From Arthrinium phaeospermum (lineage: Eukaryota; Ascomycota; Sordariomycetes; Amphisphaeriales; Apiosporaceae): 64,000 nucleotides of DNA. The notes under the pieces were generated by a model. The model made no database searches, was not told the origin of the DNA, and saw only the letters and a program-made list of their open reading frames with translations. Position numbers and translations under genes: made by a program. Within the stretch, counting starts at the first letter, position 1, and every line of letters starts with the position of its first letter. Below, in pieces: positions 10,966 to 23,807 of this stretch. The DNA is taken from NCBI GenBank assembly GCA_006503535.1, contig QYRS01000013.1, positions 1,426,001-1,490,000 of the forward strand. Direction: 5' to 3'.

Positions 10966-12193
10966 TCATAAAAAGCTGAAGGGGCTTTTCTTCATGTCCG
11001 GACTCCGAGGGCTCATCGGTAGCATGAATAGCTCGTCCTCCGTTTCCTGGGTCTTGGCGACGGCGGGTTTGTCACCGCTGACCATGGCGTCCAAGGAACT
11101 GACCGTACCGGGCGCATGGCCAGTCGTAGCCCCTATTTTGGCCATCCCGGCGGCAAAGGCCGTTGTCGACGGGATTGCGATATCCGAAGTGTCGGGGGAC
11201 AGCGAATATAGATGATGCTGTTGAGGACCTGCTGGGGACGGTGGTGAGCAAATCTCGAGCAGATCTCCCTCTCTCCCTCTGGCTTTCTCTTTCTCTTTCT
11301 CTTCTCCTCTCTCTCTCTATCTCCCTCTCTCTCTCAACTTACCAGGGTTTGAGGCGGTAAAATCGGATGCGTTCGTAACCAGCTTAAGGCCCCGCAACTT
11401 CTCACCGAGCCGGCCTGCTACCGGCGATCTTGGGCTTTGTGGAGTAGGCGGAATATGCCCCACGTCTGGAGGTTGTCCAGCAGCATCCGGGTTCGGGAGC
11501 CCAAAATGCTCGGCAATCCAGTCCCTCTCTTGCACCGCCATTACCAATGCTATGCCTTCGCTATTGTTCCCCATTTCGCGGCGGATTTCATCTTGTAACT
11601 GAGACATGCGCTTTTTGGCCCTGCATTTTGTAAGTCAAGGTCAGTGTTGAGCATTTCAGGCAGTGCCGGCCAATCGGGCGACCACTTGCCGTCCTCTTGT
11701 GATTTCAGGCTCTGGGTCGTACGAACCAAATTGTATGCAGAACACCCCTTTTCCCTACATCTTTTCTGGTATCCACACCGAGTGCCGGAGTGTATATCGC
11801 GGGCATCGGTTTGGTGCTAAGTACACGTCCACTCCGGGAGTGCGATATTTGTATCACGGGCGGCACAGTTATGTCGGAAGGTATTAAGAAGTAGACCCGT
11901 TGCGTTTCGCTGCCGTCTCTTTCGCTCTGGGCGGGGATCCTCGTCGTTTTGCCTTCCCACGAAACCTCCCAGCCCTCCTGCTCGCCACGCAAGGGAGCAT
12001 CCGGCTTGCCCGGTGCACCTGCTGCCGGATTCCACTCGACCAGAAGTATCTTTGTTCCTTCGTTGCCCCTCCCCGTCTCGAACTCGAAGCGGGCCAGGGC
12101 ATCTGGAGACGAGGGTGTTGCCGGAGAGTCTACAGGGCCCGCATCCGCTGTGGGGACGTCGGGCTCGGGGACGTCGATTGTTGGAGCCGCCAT
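10966..12193 (-). CDS. Conserved fungal protein of unknown function (335 aa)
   Basis: I do not recognise a named domain. Three exons (12193-11727, 11620-11343, 11228-10966) join in frame to 335 residues. The N-terminal half has a globular, beta-rich look (TKILLVEWNP, GWEVSWEGK, RVYFLIPSD, PPVIQISH). The first splice restores HTIWAKKRMSQLQDEI, a basic helical segment followed by GIALVMAVQERDWIAEHFG. The third exon ends in ELFMLPMSPRSPDMKKSPFSFL, a compact Ser-Pro motif that looks conserved and phosphorylatable. My impression is that this is a Pezizomycotina-wide family, but I cannot confirm that here. Intron 2 carries a purine/pyrimidine-biased simple repeat. I chose the ATG at 12193 (MAAPTIDV); an in-frame ATG at 12262 would add 23 residues. 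Confidence 0.72.
11262..11338 (+). repeat. CT-rich simple sequence inside an intron
   Basis: Imperfect CTCTCT/TTTCTC repeats, GA-rich when read in the gene's sense. They lie within intron 2 (11229-11342) of the unknown-function gene, next to its GTAAGT donor. Confidence 0.8.
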
Positions 12194-13330
12194 GTTGTGC
12201 TGGCTGGCTGGCCTGATGGTAGGTAGTCTTTCTAAAAGACGGGAGTGGTTACGGCAAGCCAACCTAACCCCCCAAGGTTACTCTGTGAAGGAGGGACCCA
12301 ACCGCTTTAGCCGCGACGCTCGGGTTGATGTAACCCTGGGCGACTAGAAAGGTACTGGCTAAGCTGGGTGAGAACAAGCAGCACACAATCACCCAACGCG
12401 CCTGGTGGTGCGTGGGATTGATCAGCTGCGGCGCGGGTCGGACACCTATAGGATCTGTTGGAGATAAAGCCCAGCACCATAAGGCGTTTGATGTGCGCCT
12501 GCAGACCCGCAAGCACCGGTGACCAGATGTCCCGGAGTATCGCGTTGACAAGCAAAGTCTACTTGTCGATCAAACAGATCCGATGAGGCCGTTGACAAAC
12601 AATAGTCGTGGGGCGAAAGTGGCCACACACAAGAAATCACAAGAAGGAGAGGGAGAGGTAGGGGGGGAATAGCAAGGGCAGGAGCAAGTAGGCGCAAGTG
12701 GATGAGAGAGACAAAATGCAAGAATAGGTTGCCTACGAGGCTAAGAAGCTATGATGGCCGACGGCATTACTTGGTTCTGCAAAGAAGAGGGACCCTGCCG
12801 GATGTCGATGATAATTTGTGTTTCCTCGGAAGAACCGCCCACGCAGCAACGATATGCGGCGGGGGTGGAGGAGCAGCAACGAGAAAGTCCATTTATTTGA
12901 CTTGTCGTGGGCATGATTTTCCTGGCCCAAACAGGAACCCTTGACATCTTGGCGGGCGATGATTACGGTACGGCCAAGGAACAAGTTCGAGATGAGTAAT
13001 ACCGTCGCCTGTCCGCGCCGCCAGGTTGCGGTGTGCGGTGTGGTTGTCCAAGAATGCCATGTAACTCCAAGGTACCGCCCTTTGTCTTTGGTCGGACACA
13101 GCAGTTCCCAAATAGTCACAGTCGAATGAGCTGTCGGCGACGAGACAGGCCCTGCCTCTGAGAGGAAGAGAGAGAGAGCGAGAGAGAGAGCTAGAAGCTA
13201 CCTTGCTATTAATAGAATGCCTAAGCACATCCACGCGCAATGGCGGCACCAAAAACTTGTGGACCCGTCGACTGAGAAGGAGCGAAGCTGGGGTGGAGTT
13301 CCCACGCGAGAATAAGGGGTCCTGATCCTG
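12194..13330. other. Upstream region of the unknown-function gene, up to the AT-rich element
   Basis: Contains the promoter of the minus-strand gene and a short GA-rich stretch near 13161-13192. No gene is supportable. Composition changes abruptly at about 13331, where the AT-rich element starts. Confidence 0.5.
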
Positions 13331-14906
13331 TACTACGTTGCAGGCATAAATAAAAGACCCCCTAATACGTACCGCGGGGGTAACAAATTTTACTATTACG
13401 TATAAATTATACCTATCGATAAAATTACTTACTTAATTATATTATTCGCCCTTTTTTATTATAAAGCTTTACGATAATTAATTTAAAAGTATTTTTAATA
13501 TTTTATATAATAATTAACTCCTTTTTTCTTTCTCTTTTTTTAAAGCTTTTATTATTAAATTTTATATATAAAACGCTTTATTAATTAATTAATTTAATTA
13601 ATATATTTTATTAAATTCGATTACGAAAAATTTATATTAAATAATTAAAATAACGTAATATCGATTATATTTTAATATTATTTAATAATATATATAATTA
13701 AGTTAAAAATTGTAAAAGCTATCGATTATACCTTTAAATAAATTAAAACCGCTATCTATAATTACCGGGTTTTTCTTTAATCCGATCGATTTTTTATTAT
13801 TATCGAAGAATAAACCGATTAATTAAAAAAATATATTATTTTTTATAAAATTATTAGGTTTTTAATTTAATTTAAAATTTCGATATACTTTATAATTAAC
13901 TTTTTTTTTAAATAAATAATTTATTATTATTTTTAAAACCGCGAATACGGTCGATATTACGTTTAATTAAAATTAAAATTCTTTTTAATTAATCGGCTAA
14001 TTTAAAAAAATTCGTATAAAATATTTTAATTAATTTATTAAAAATTAAAATCGAATCGTTTAATTTAATAAAATTTAAATTATTAACGACGTTTATTATA
14101 AATAAAAAGTTATAAAAAAGAAAAGGGAAATAATAAAAAAAATTATTATATTAGAAAAAAAAAAAGAAAAAAAAACAAGTAAATATTTTAAAGTTATTTT
14201 TTTAAAATTATTAAAAAAGAGTTTAATATATATTAAATAAAAAATTAAAAGAAAATAAATTTTATAAATTATTAAAAATATATATTCTTTTTCGTTAATA
14301 CTTTTTTTTTTTTTATTACGAGAAAAATTATCGATTTTTTATATAAAATAACGTTCTTTATTACGTTTCTTATTCGATCGTAATAACTTTTAAAAAAAAA
14401 ATATAATTTATTAAATAACCGATTAATTTTTTAAATTTTAACCCGATAAAAAACTATTAAAATTAAATAAAAAATTAAATTAAAAATATATAATTAAAAT
14501 AATAACCTTTTATATTTACGGCTTTAAATTTATATTATATAAACTTAAGATATAATATTTAATAATTATTTATAAAAAAAGTTACGTATAATATATTAAT
14601 AATATTAAAATATTATTAATATAAATAATTAAAATATAAATTAATAATTAATTAATTTAAAAAATATTAAAAATAATAATTTATATATTATAAACTTTTA
14701 CTTTTAAACGTTATAAACGTTATTAAAAAAACGTTATTAAAAAAAAGCGTTATTAAAAAAAATAATTAAAAAATAATAATATTATTAAATTATCGAAAAA
14801 CAGTTATTTTATTACCTAAAAAAACGACCCTTAAAACACCGGCTTAATATATTAATTAAACGCTATATTTAACTAAAAGCACTAAACTTACCCCTAAGAC
14901 GTGGTA
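13331..14906 (+). mobile_element. RIP-degraded TIR DNA transposon, copy A (Tc1/mariner-like signature)
   Basis: A 1.58-kb AT-rich block with sharp borders. Its left end (TACTACGTTGCAGGCATAAA) and the reverse complement of its right end (TACCACGTCTTAGGGGTAAG) form imperfect terminal inverted repeats, and both ends carry TA, the target-site duplication of Tc1/mariner/Fot1-type elements. The remaining C residues are mostly in CpG or CpC context and CpA is almost absent, the footprint of repeat-induced point mutation. No reading frame survives, so no transposase can be read. A second copy in the same orientation lies at 23808-25352. Superfamily is inferred from the TA, TIR and length only. Confidence 0.82.
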
Positions 14907-17900
14907 CAAGTCGAACGGATAACTGGCGTCAATCTCCAACCAAACTGTCGGCGACAGACAGGCAGCGTCCCAAAAAAGGACACCCTTCCCCCCCTCTTCC
15001 TTTCCCTGGCATACATGCACACACAGACACAGACACACCTGGGGGCTACTCCAACCGTATCACACGTGTATAAATAAGAGTTAATTGGATTTTTTTAAAA
15101 AGCATATTGACGAACCAGAAACCAAAGAAAAGAAACCAATGCTATCGAGGGAAGTTTTTATATGGTGTTGATGGTGGTGTCGGTCGGTTGGGTGAGCAGA
15201 GCATCCGTTATTATTAGATTTGTCTGTGCGACATGAAGCTTAGCTAAGCCGATACTCTTAATTACCTTACCTACATACCTACATGTAGGTACCAGCTATT
15301 CCTGTCCTCTGCCTGCAGAGACCGACTGGGCTTCATGTATAGCTCGACTCCAGCCGATGCACATTAGGCGGTCCATGACTGCGAGTGCGGGCCGCCGCGG
15401 AGGTCGTTGTTGGATTATCTAGGTTAGGTATGGAGTGAGATTCCATGTGCTAGCCCTATGGTCAGTGGTGTAGTAGTAGATAAACTACTTAAGACAATAT
15501 CGGAGTAGGGCGCACTTCCCCCAGACAGCGAATCCTTTCTCCTTATGGACGGGTGGACGGACTATTAATTGTCGTCAATGTTTTGAAACATGGCACAGTA
15601 GATCTCTCTAGTACCTAGTGGTAGAGATTTGCATACGTCATGGGGCCTCAATCCCTACCTGCTTCGGCATTCGATTGCATCGCATCGCTTCAGTCTGATT
15701 ACCCCTCCAAGTCCCAAGGAGTTTGTGACAACGAGCCGAGCCAGCCGAGAGTGCAGATATTCGACCTTGCTGGGCAGTGGAAGGGAGAAAGTATGGCATG
15801 GGCACCGAGCGACACATAAAGCATTCCCCGTCGCTCATCCCGGTTCCCGAGTAACAGGGTGAGATGCCGACAACGGAGGGGCGCTCGGAGCTCGCCTGGA
15901 GGGATAACACATACTTCCAAGGGGAAATAAGCATGAGACCTGGCAAAGATCCGGAAGGCCAACTCGGGCCTAGAATGGGCGAATCTGGTTTTATCTATCT
16001 GGGACGGCGCCCTTGCGCCCTACAGGCTGTGTAGCCTTGTTAGGTAACAGCCATGCAGGATGGCGAGTGGCATACAGTGACAACGAGTTCCCCAGATTTG
16101 GGAATGGCCTGGTCGGTATCTTACGGAACGTCGAGAGGGGAAGAAGGGAGTTCTAGCGACTAGTAGTGCGACCCCCACATACAGAAGAACCCAGTAAGGG
16201 GCAGGGAGGCGGTTCCGGTCCGAAGCCTTTAACCCAGAACGGTTTCCGTGCCGGATGGGCTTCTTCACACGGAGTGGTTGGCTGATACGTACCTTGCGAA
16301 TAGCAGTAGGAGGGAATATCATAGGGTGGTCCTGAAGGAACGACATCAATCCAAAGAAGTGAGGTAAGATCAGAAGGTAGAATGGCTCGAGATGATCTGA
16401 TATGCAAAACAAAACCCTCCTGGAATGTTGGAATGCTGGAAGCGAGATGCCGATCCCTTCCAACTCGGAGCTACGCTGTTTGTCTTATTCCACGTCGATA
16501 GACTTGTACATGACGTGATGCGAAAAGAAAACAGACTCAATATTCGGTAGCACCTCGCTGTCCACCCGGATGGAGATGGTGACGATGGGGCAAACAGAGG
16601 ACAAGCATAGTCGTCACTGATGGAGACTATATGCTGGTGATACTCACAGTATATTCCGATTTGGAAATTGGTCGATAGCCCACAGCTTCCGACGAACGGA
16701 GATCTGCTTGTGGTCCAGCATCTGTCGTATCGCGCCCTCTGTCCAGTACCTAGGTTACTCTCTGTCTCTGTGTGATGGATGATAAGGAGAGGGCGATGAC
16801 AGGGTTGTATAAGAGCGCCAATGAGACAAGCCGGAGTCAGTCTTAGCAATTTGCGAGAACGACCGGAGAAGGGCCGGTAAGAAATCGGTGGGACGACCCC
16901 CTCTCTGTCTTTGCTGCGTCGCGGGGACTCCATCTCTTCTTGGTCGCACGCACTGTCTGCCAAGGACCAAAACCCTCTTCCCGCTTTCCCGGAGTCAAGT
17001 GATGAAGGGCGAGCCATGCAATCGGTCCGCGGCAGCTTCTAAGAGGGTATGTAGTCACGATAGTTTCGTGGACACGGAAATTATGCCGAGTTCAAACTTT
17101 CACATCGGCCAGATTATGTACAAGTAGCCATTTCTCTTCAATCCAAGGGCGCGATCTGCATGGCCATTTTCACCTGACCTGGACCTACTACGTTGAGTAC
17201 GTACGCTCGTGGAGATATTGACAACACCCTCGCGCACTAGTTGCGGCTCCCATCGCCTTGTCGCCATCGCATCGTAAGCTTTCCGAGAAGCTTCGCTATC
17301 CCTCGGGATTCCTAGTGCTCCAATCCCGCGGCGCTGAGACAGTGGGCATGCTAGCCACGAGAGAAGTGCCGAGTCCCAGTGCAGATCGTTTGGTCGTAGT
17401 CGTCTTTGCGCGGCGTGCGAGAGTATGTACTCAGCAATCAGGACCCATCGGGTTACTGTCGTGACTTTTGAGTGTTGCCAATGCGTCTGTGGGAACGTTT
17501 CTTTTGCGATGATCCAAACTTGTGCGGGTGTTGAGGAGCAAAGAGTCAAGCGGTTTGTTGCGTGATGCCTGTTTGACGCTGCACACCGATCTGCCCTGCC
17601 CTCAAACTCAGGCGGCCATGGCCCGGCATTGAGCTTAAAGGAGACACTTTCGGCAAGGAAGCCATGGCGTGGTTTGGGCCAAACATGCTCCCGCCCAAGC
17701 CAATCGAACCCAGCCGAGTCAGACTGCCGGCTAAATGCAGACGCGAGCTCTAGACCAGGCCACAGAAGCAGGCACAGGGCCTCTCAGCAGGGCCAGATGG
17801 CGAGCGGGCGGCTCTTTTGGCTGCTGACGGCCCTGGATTGCCAGCAAGATGTCGAGGCGGTGCTACGTTTGATTTTTCTCTGAAAAGATAACATAACTCA

Positions 17901-20528
17901 CCTATCGAGGGTGTGACCGAGATACTGTCGCCAAGCGCACACAGCTTGACAGCCTAGCCGTGCCTATCTCTTGTGTATCTGTGTGTCATACGGAGGTGGA
18001 CCGCCGCCAGTGCGTGATAACCGTCTTTGATAAGGGTTCTTCTTCTGAGGGTTCTACGGGCCGACTCGCATGGGCTTGACGACGACCATGACAAGTGACC
18101 AAGTGACGAAGGGCTCCGCCGGTGGGGGACAGTAGACAGTCGATAGGCGTCTGTGTTTCATAGCAAAATCGTACGAAGGGACGTCATGTTTGGGGAAACT
18201 GGCTGGTTCACGCACGCTGCTGATAGAAGGGATGTACTGCCTTCTAGGCTGGTATCAAGCTCTGTTGAAGGGCTTTCCAGGCGGGATGATCACTCGCTCG
18301 GGCGTGCTGTTGCACTCCACTATTTGGCCGGCCAAACCGCCGTAAGTAGCGCTCCGTGGACCCAGGCGTGACCACCGTCGGCCACTGGAGGTGGTAGCTG
18401 GTTACGTTTCTCTCGACTTGCCCACGAGAATAGCCCCGAGGCGGCAAACAAGAGCAACAAAGAAAAGAGAAAAAAAAATCAGTTGGAGTGGGTTTCTGCC
18501 GTGGGACCTAGTGTAGGATACACCACCCATTCTAGAGTTTGGCATGCAACAATAGAGCCGACGCAGTTGACGAACAACAGGCGCACCTTGATAACATCCA
18601 TCAATCAGTCCGCTACATTGATGTAAGTGTGTACCTAACCTGGGGCTTGTGTAAGCCGGGCCAGCCAGGCGTGAGCCCCTCAGCAGCAAGTGCTGCAGTA
18701 GCCGCAAACTTTACAGGCTGGAGACTCCTTCCTTCCTTCCTACCTAGGTAAGTCACAGGTGTACAACGCAGCACCACTTGCAAACCAAAACACAAGAATT
18801 GATGGGAATTGATGCCTGGTGGTATCGAGAGTCTTTCACGATTCAACGTGTCAACTGTGTGTGTGCAAGTGTCATACAGGACGGTTACTATAGAAAGGTA
18901 CGTACAGCAAGTATTGGACTACGGTAGGTGAAGTAGTAATGTGATAGCCATATGACTTACGAAGATGGATGTGAGGTATCGTATGTGCATCAATAACACG
19001 GTCAAAAGGGTAACACATCCAGCAAACACACATACACACACACACACACACAGTGCAGTACGTGTTTGCAACTGCACCAGTTGCCAGTATTGGGCATAGG
19101 TAGAGAGAACTCATCGGCACCTGGCTGCACGTCGTCGTTGTTCCCCCCCGGGCAGCCAGGGCCCCAAGGGATCAAGATTGATGTACCTACAGTACGCCCA
19201 AGAGAGAAAGCGAGAGAGTTGAAGATGAAAGTTCAGACCAGCAGAGACAGACTGCTTGTCGGTGCTTGTCCGTCCAGCGGGCCACACGCGGCGGTACCCA
19301 CTGCTTGGCAAGCTTTGGCTTGGTAGCATTATGGTGAAATGTCGGCCAAAAGAGAAAGAATAGAAAGAAAAGAACTTCTCCACGCTCCGTACCTCCCCGT
19401 CCGTCAAACGTCTCCTCGCCTTTTCGCCGCGTCCCAATGTCCTTGGGCGAGCCTGCACGTCCTGCCATCTGCTTCTTTTCCCAGACGCCCCAGAATCTCC
19501 ACCCGGGCTTTCCACACACACCCCTCCACCCCTTCCCCATTACCCATTACTCGGCCTCTTTTCCCATTCCGACCCCCAGTCCCTCGTCTCTTTTCTCCAG
19601 TTCCAAGAGATCCCCAAGACCTGCCCACTGCCCTTCTGAGAGCCGGCCCAGTCCAGACAGACTAGAAGAATACTACTTTTGCCGACTGGGCTCTTTTCCT
19701 ACGTCGCCCGGTTTCAATTCTCTCCCTCCCCTCTTCGAGAGTCCGAGTCCTCGACGCTCTATATTCTTTGTTGGTCCCGGCACCCTTTCGTTCCCTGCCC
19801 ACTCAGCTTTGGTTGGGTACTTGTCGGCTCATTAGCGAATTCCATCATTACCACCAATACTACGTGGCGGGCTCATCCCAATTAAAGGATTCCCATCCGC
19901 AACCCGCAACCGCCCCCCTGTGCACTCAACACTCAACCTCCTCTCCGTGCGACACAGCCCAACGCTTCCGGCGCCCTTACACTCGACCGACCTCTTGTGA
20001 CGGACGGCCCATAACGAGTCGGCTCTATCGCAAGACGCCATCTTTCTCTGGACGGTTCGACGACTTCCCGAACGCCGGCGTAGGATTTGCTCGCATTCCT
20101 CGCTTCACGCCGAGACCCGACTAGAGAGAACCATTCTGGGCCTGGAGCACACCATCTTGACAACAGGAGAAGCGACGGTGGAACTGGCGCCCTTGGTGTG
20201 CAGGTTGGACCGATTGGAGACTTACAACGTCCTGTTTCTGTCGAACATTTCACATACCTGCCCGTCCATTCGCTACCGATCGCAGCTCGTTCGTTTCGCG
20301 GCGATTCAGCAGTCTACTGAAGTATCCTACCGCCGCCTCAGACCGAGTACTCGATGTCCCAATATGCTTAATTCGCGACCGACCATTGTCGCCCGTACCA
20401 GGTTCATTCCTTTGGCTTTCCCTGCCTTGTAGAGGACTAGCGAGTACTCAGTGCCTGCCTGTCCTCCGCGACGCATTGAAGTCCCTACACCATTGACAAA
20501 CGATTGTTGTCACGGCCCATCCTCCGCC
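14907..20528. other. Gene-poor region between AT-rich copy A and the F-box gene
   Basis: 5.6 kb with no gene I can support. Frames at 16370-17017 and 17100-17549 on the minus strand are open but have no codon bias or recognisable motifs. Another copy of ACATGTAGGTAC lies at 15281-15292 and a CA repeat at 19026-19052. From about 19400 to 20528 the plus strand becomes strongly pyrimidine-rich, with many short upstream frames. This is likely the promoter and a long leader of the F-box gene. Confidence 0.5.
19026..19052 (+). repeat. (CA)n microsatellite
   Basis: Near-perfect CA dinucleotide repeat, interrupted once by CATA, in non-coding DNA. Confidence 0.85.
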
Positions 20529-22192
20529 ATGGACCCTCCTCACGTAACCGAGTTCGCTTCCCAGCGATACTTCGACAAGCTCAAGCAGCTTGCCGAGGCG
20601 AAAGACCGGCAGCCGCCGAACGCGACCCATCTGGACGGTTCGGTCGCTAGCTCAACCTCGACTTTCATCCTCCCCATTGGGGCCTCCAAGTTGCCGGAGC
20701 AGACCGACGCCGAAATCCTGAAGGCCGCGGATAAGAGACGTCTTCCTTTCAAGTTCCGACTACCACTACGGAACTCAACCGAGCACGATCAGCGCCGCCT
20801 GTCTACGGAAAACGCCCATAAGCAGAGGTTTGTGGGATCCCATGTCAATTTGGGTTCATCGCTGTATGCTAACGCGTGCTTTGTAGAGCGGCTTTTGACC
20901 AGCTTTTCCTGGCACTTCCTAACGAATTGAAGATTCAGATCGTTGCGTCTTTACCATTATCAGATATTCTAAACCTCCGGCTAGCGTCTCGTTCGTGGCA
21001 CGCCATGGTTACCCTGAACGAGTTGCCGATTGTTCGTTATCACCTAAAACACCATATCCCGGCTTATGCGACACGACTGTACCCAGTGCCGGAGGACAGA
21101 GCGGCCGTGAACATCCATTATCTTTGTGGGATATGGCATCGACTGCATGTTGCGGCAAAGCTGGCGTTCCTGATTTGCGAGTGGATCACGAAGGAGCTGT
21201 TTCTCAGAAGGACCGAAGAGCAGCGGCGGGACTTCTCTGTCCAGCGTGAGCGTATGCGGCGACGCTTAATACCTCTGTTGTTCACTCTGTTCCATTTCTT
21301 TGAGACATATCGAACTCTCCACCTTCAATACATTGAAGAACATGGCCATGGACTCACCAAGGAGCCTTACACGGTGAACCCTATCGAAGCCAAGATCATG
21401 AGCATGTACGACGACAAAACTCTGCTGCATGTCCACCAAGTGTTTCCCATGGTAGTGTCGTCATTCTGCCGGAGGCTTCGACCCCCTTCCTATGTTGGTC
21501 GTGTCGAAGGAGCGTTGCGCGGTTACATGCACGGGAAGCCCAGTGACGAAATTTACGTGACGGCGCTGTGTGTCGGTGGGCTTCGGCAATGCGAACGTTT
21601 CTGGGAGATCAAAGGTTACAATTCACGAAGAGGCACTGTCGACGCATGGTACAACTCGGTCGCCAAAAGCCCAGCGACGAAGACCCCTGTCGAGCCAGCC
21701 GGCAAACCACGTCGAGGACTGTTGAGTTTGAGCCGCAAGAAATCGGCTTACAACATCAAGGACGCTTCCAGCACGGGGGCCGAGGCGTTGCCACCTCTTC
21801 CGGATACTCGGGCCCGTCGTACATCCGATGCGGCTCGACGGCCGACTGACACTGTGCCACCACTTCCCAGTGCGACAATGGTGGAAAGCCTGGTTTTCGA
21901 CACCAGCATGTCAGCTGGGATGCCGATGGGCCCCTTGTCACGCGAGCAGCTCAAGCTTATCATGCCGGATCTCCCCGTTTTGCAGCAACTATGGATGCAG
22001 ACTGCAGAAGCTCTCATTCTGGATCGCCGGATTGTGGAGCGACCGCAGGACATCAAGAGGAATGCCGCAGTGATGCTAGACCTCATTCAAGAGGACGGCG
22101 CAGCGATCCAGGACGAGTGGTGGTATGGTCGAATAGCACCCGAATCTGTCCGCCCACCCCTGGAATCGATTGATGAAGACCCTATCGAATAA
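20529..22192 (+). CDS. F-box protein, fungal, 534 aa
   Basis: Probable substrate adaptor of an SCF-type ubiquitin ligase. Exons 20529-20827 and 20887-22192, with a 59-bp intron (donor GTTTGT, acceptor TGTAG), give 534 residues. An F-box spans about 107-150: LFLALPNELKIQIVASL, LSDILNLRLASRSWHAM. A helical region of about 250 residues follows, without visible WD40 or leucine-rich repeats, then a Pro/Ser/Arg-rich linker (about 330-400) and an acidic C-terminus (ESIDEDPIE). The target is therefore unknown. The start chosen is the first ATG of the frame (MDPPHVTEF), with CC before it. It is the only confident gene between the two AT-rich transposon copies. Confidence 0.85.
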
Positions 22193-22292
22193 TTGCCATG
22201 GGTACGATTTCATCTCTTGGCACGAATATACTCCTAACACTCTTGCGCTTTTTGACGCAACAACGCCTACTAAACATCATCATCATCTCTCC

Positions 22293-22356
22293 CTATCTCT
22301 CTATCTCTATCTCTCTATCTCTCTATCTCTCTATCTCTCTATCTCTCTATCTCTCT
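22293..22356 (+). repeat. (CTCTAT)n microsatellite
   Basis: About eight tandem copies of CTCTAT/TATCTCTC, just downstream of the F-box stop codon and so probably in its 3' UTR. Confidence 0.9.
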
Positions 22357-22750
22357 TGTTTATTTTATACCCACGAGAAGTCATTGGCATTTGCAGGCGT
22401 TCCGGTCAAGAGAGGCTTAGGTCGGAAAGCAAGGCGGCCCTAGAAGCGGCGGCGTCCACATCGGAGTTATTATTTTCTTTGTCTTATGGATGGGACAGAT
22501 GGTCAAAATCGGGACTCTTTCGGCACCATTTTCATTTTGAATCTGTCCAAGCAGCGTACTCAATATGTACGCATAGGCGCGGCGCCATGGAGAAGGGCTC
22601 TTGGCCGGGTTAAGGCGACCCCGGGAAAGGGGAAAGGAGGGGGTTGAAAGTGCCAGATAACCTAGATGATACCAATGCGAAGCAACGGCACCACCTTGGT
22701 GTGCCTCACTTGTATACTCCAACTTGCACGATTGCCAGCAGCAACCTTGG

Positions 22751-22758
22751 TCACGTGA
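22751..22758. promoter_or_regulatory. TCACGTGA palindrome
   Basis: A perfect 8-bp palindrome with a CACGTG core, a possible bHLH-factor site. It lies about 560 bp downstream of the F-box gene with no clear gene next to it, so its function is uncertain. Confidence 0.2.
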
Positions 22759-23807
22759 TGTGAAAGACTATTCTGTTTGATCACCGGCTTCGAATTCGCG
22801 GTGAGCTATAGCGTCGGATCTCGATCATACCATTCAATCACTGCCGGCTGACGACAAACACCTCCACGAGGTGGTATTGACCCCATCTGGTTCGCCCAAG
22901 AGTCGTCCGATGGATTACCTACATATATCCACTACCCACTTGGATATATGGAGAATCTCGAGACCAAGGTCGTAGCAGGCCAGCTTTCCCATGGGGTCAA
23001 GGCCCCCACCGGAACCACTGTCGGAAAGCAGAGCGGTCGCTCGCGCCCTCTTTCTTGTTTCTGTCCTGTCACACACATCAACCCAACTCCATATTCGGCC
23101 CGTTGCCCACACATCATCTCATCAGCACACAGATTTCTCGCCCACCACCACCCCGTGATCTGGATTCTTTTCCTCTTTTTCCCTTTCGTGGAGAGAGCTA
23201 TGTAGTAGTGTCGGGGTTTCCGCCGTCGCCTCGTGCCTCGTGCCTCGTGCCGGCGCACTGTACCGTCTACGGTCTCCGACGGTCAACCCGGCGGTGCGGT
23301 CGGTGGCTTTGTTCTCTCTTTGCTTGCTCGTCTGTTTCCTTTCCCTCTTCCTTCCCAGCCGTGGTGTGGTGGTGGTGGTAAAATCAATCGGAGACTGGCC
23401 CGGCGGACCTCCAAAACCCAAATAGCAAAAGAAGGTCGGGCGACTTACATGTATTTATCTATGCATACAAAAGGAGGGGAAGGTCAAGGTCGACGATGCC
23501 ATAATAGGAAATAATATCTTGCCCACACAGCCCGTTTGGTCTGTCATGTGTCCATTCTTGTCTCTCCAATCCTCATCCGACGTGGCCTGCCGGAATGGCA
23601 CAACCTGGTTTTTGCAGCCGTTGCGGCTGTTAGATTCTTCGATAAGCGAAACGCAATCGGCGAGGAAAATACTGCGCGCCTGTCCATGTATCTATCTGCT
23701 TGGATTACACCTAGACCAACAGACTGGTTCATGCTGTTTTCGTCCTGCCCACTAGCCTCCATCAGCTATACAGTTTTTTCCTCTCTCGGGTATAGCTACT
23801 ACATTAT

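Larger units (their letters stand above)
22193..23807. other. Downstream region of the F-box gene, up to AT-rich copy B
   Basis: Holds the F-box 3' UTR with a CTCTAT microsatellite and a TCACGTGA palindrome at 22751-22758. It also has several short open frames without codon bias. No further gene is supportable before the AT-rich border at 23808. Confidence 0.5.

Noticed and set aside
13331..14906. Mitochondrial DNA or centromere as explanation for AT-rich block A
   Set aside because: A second full-length copy with matching ends and TIRs, plus C retained mainly in CpG/CpC, fits a RIP-mutated transposon better.
16370..17017. 215-codon minus-strand frame
   Set aside because: Composition is not protein-like, no domain is visible, and overlapping frames of similar quality occur on the same strand.
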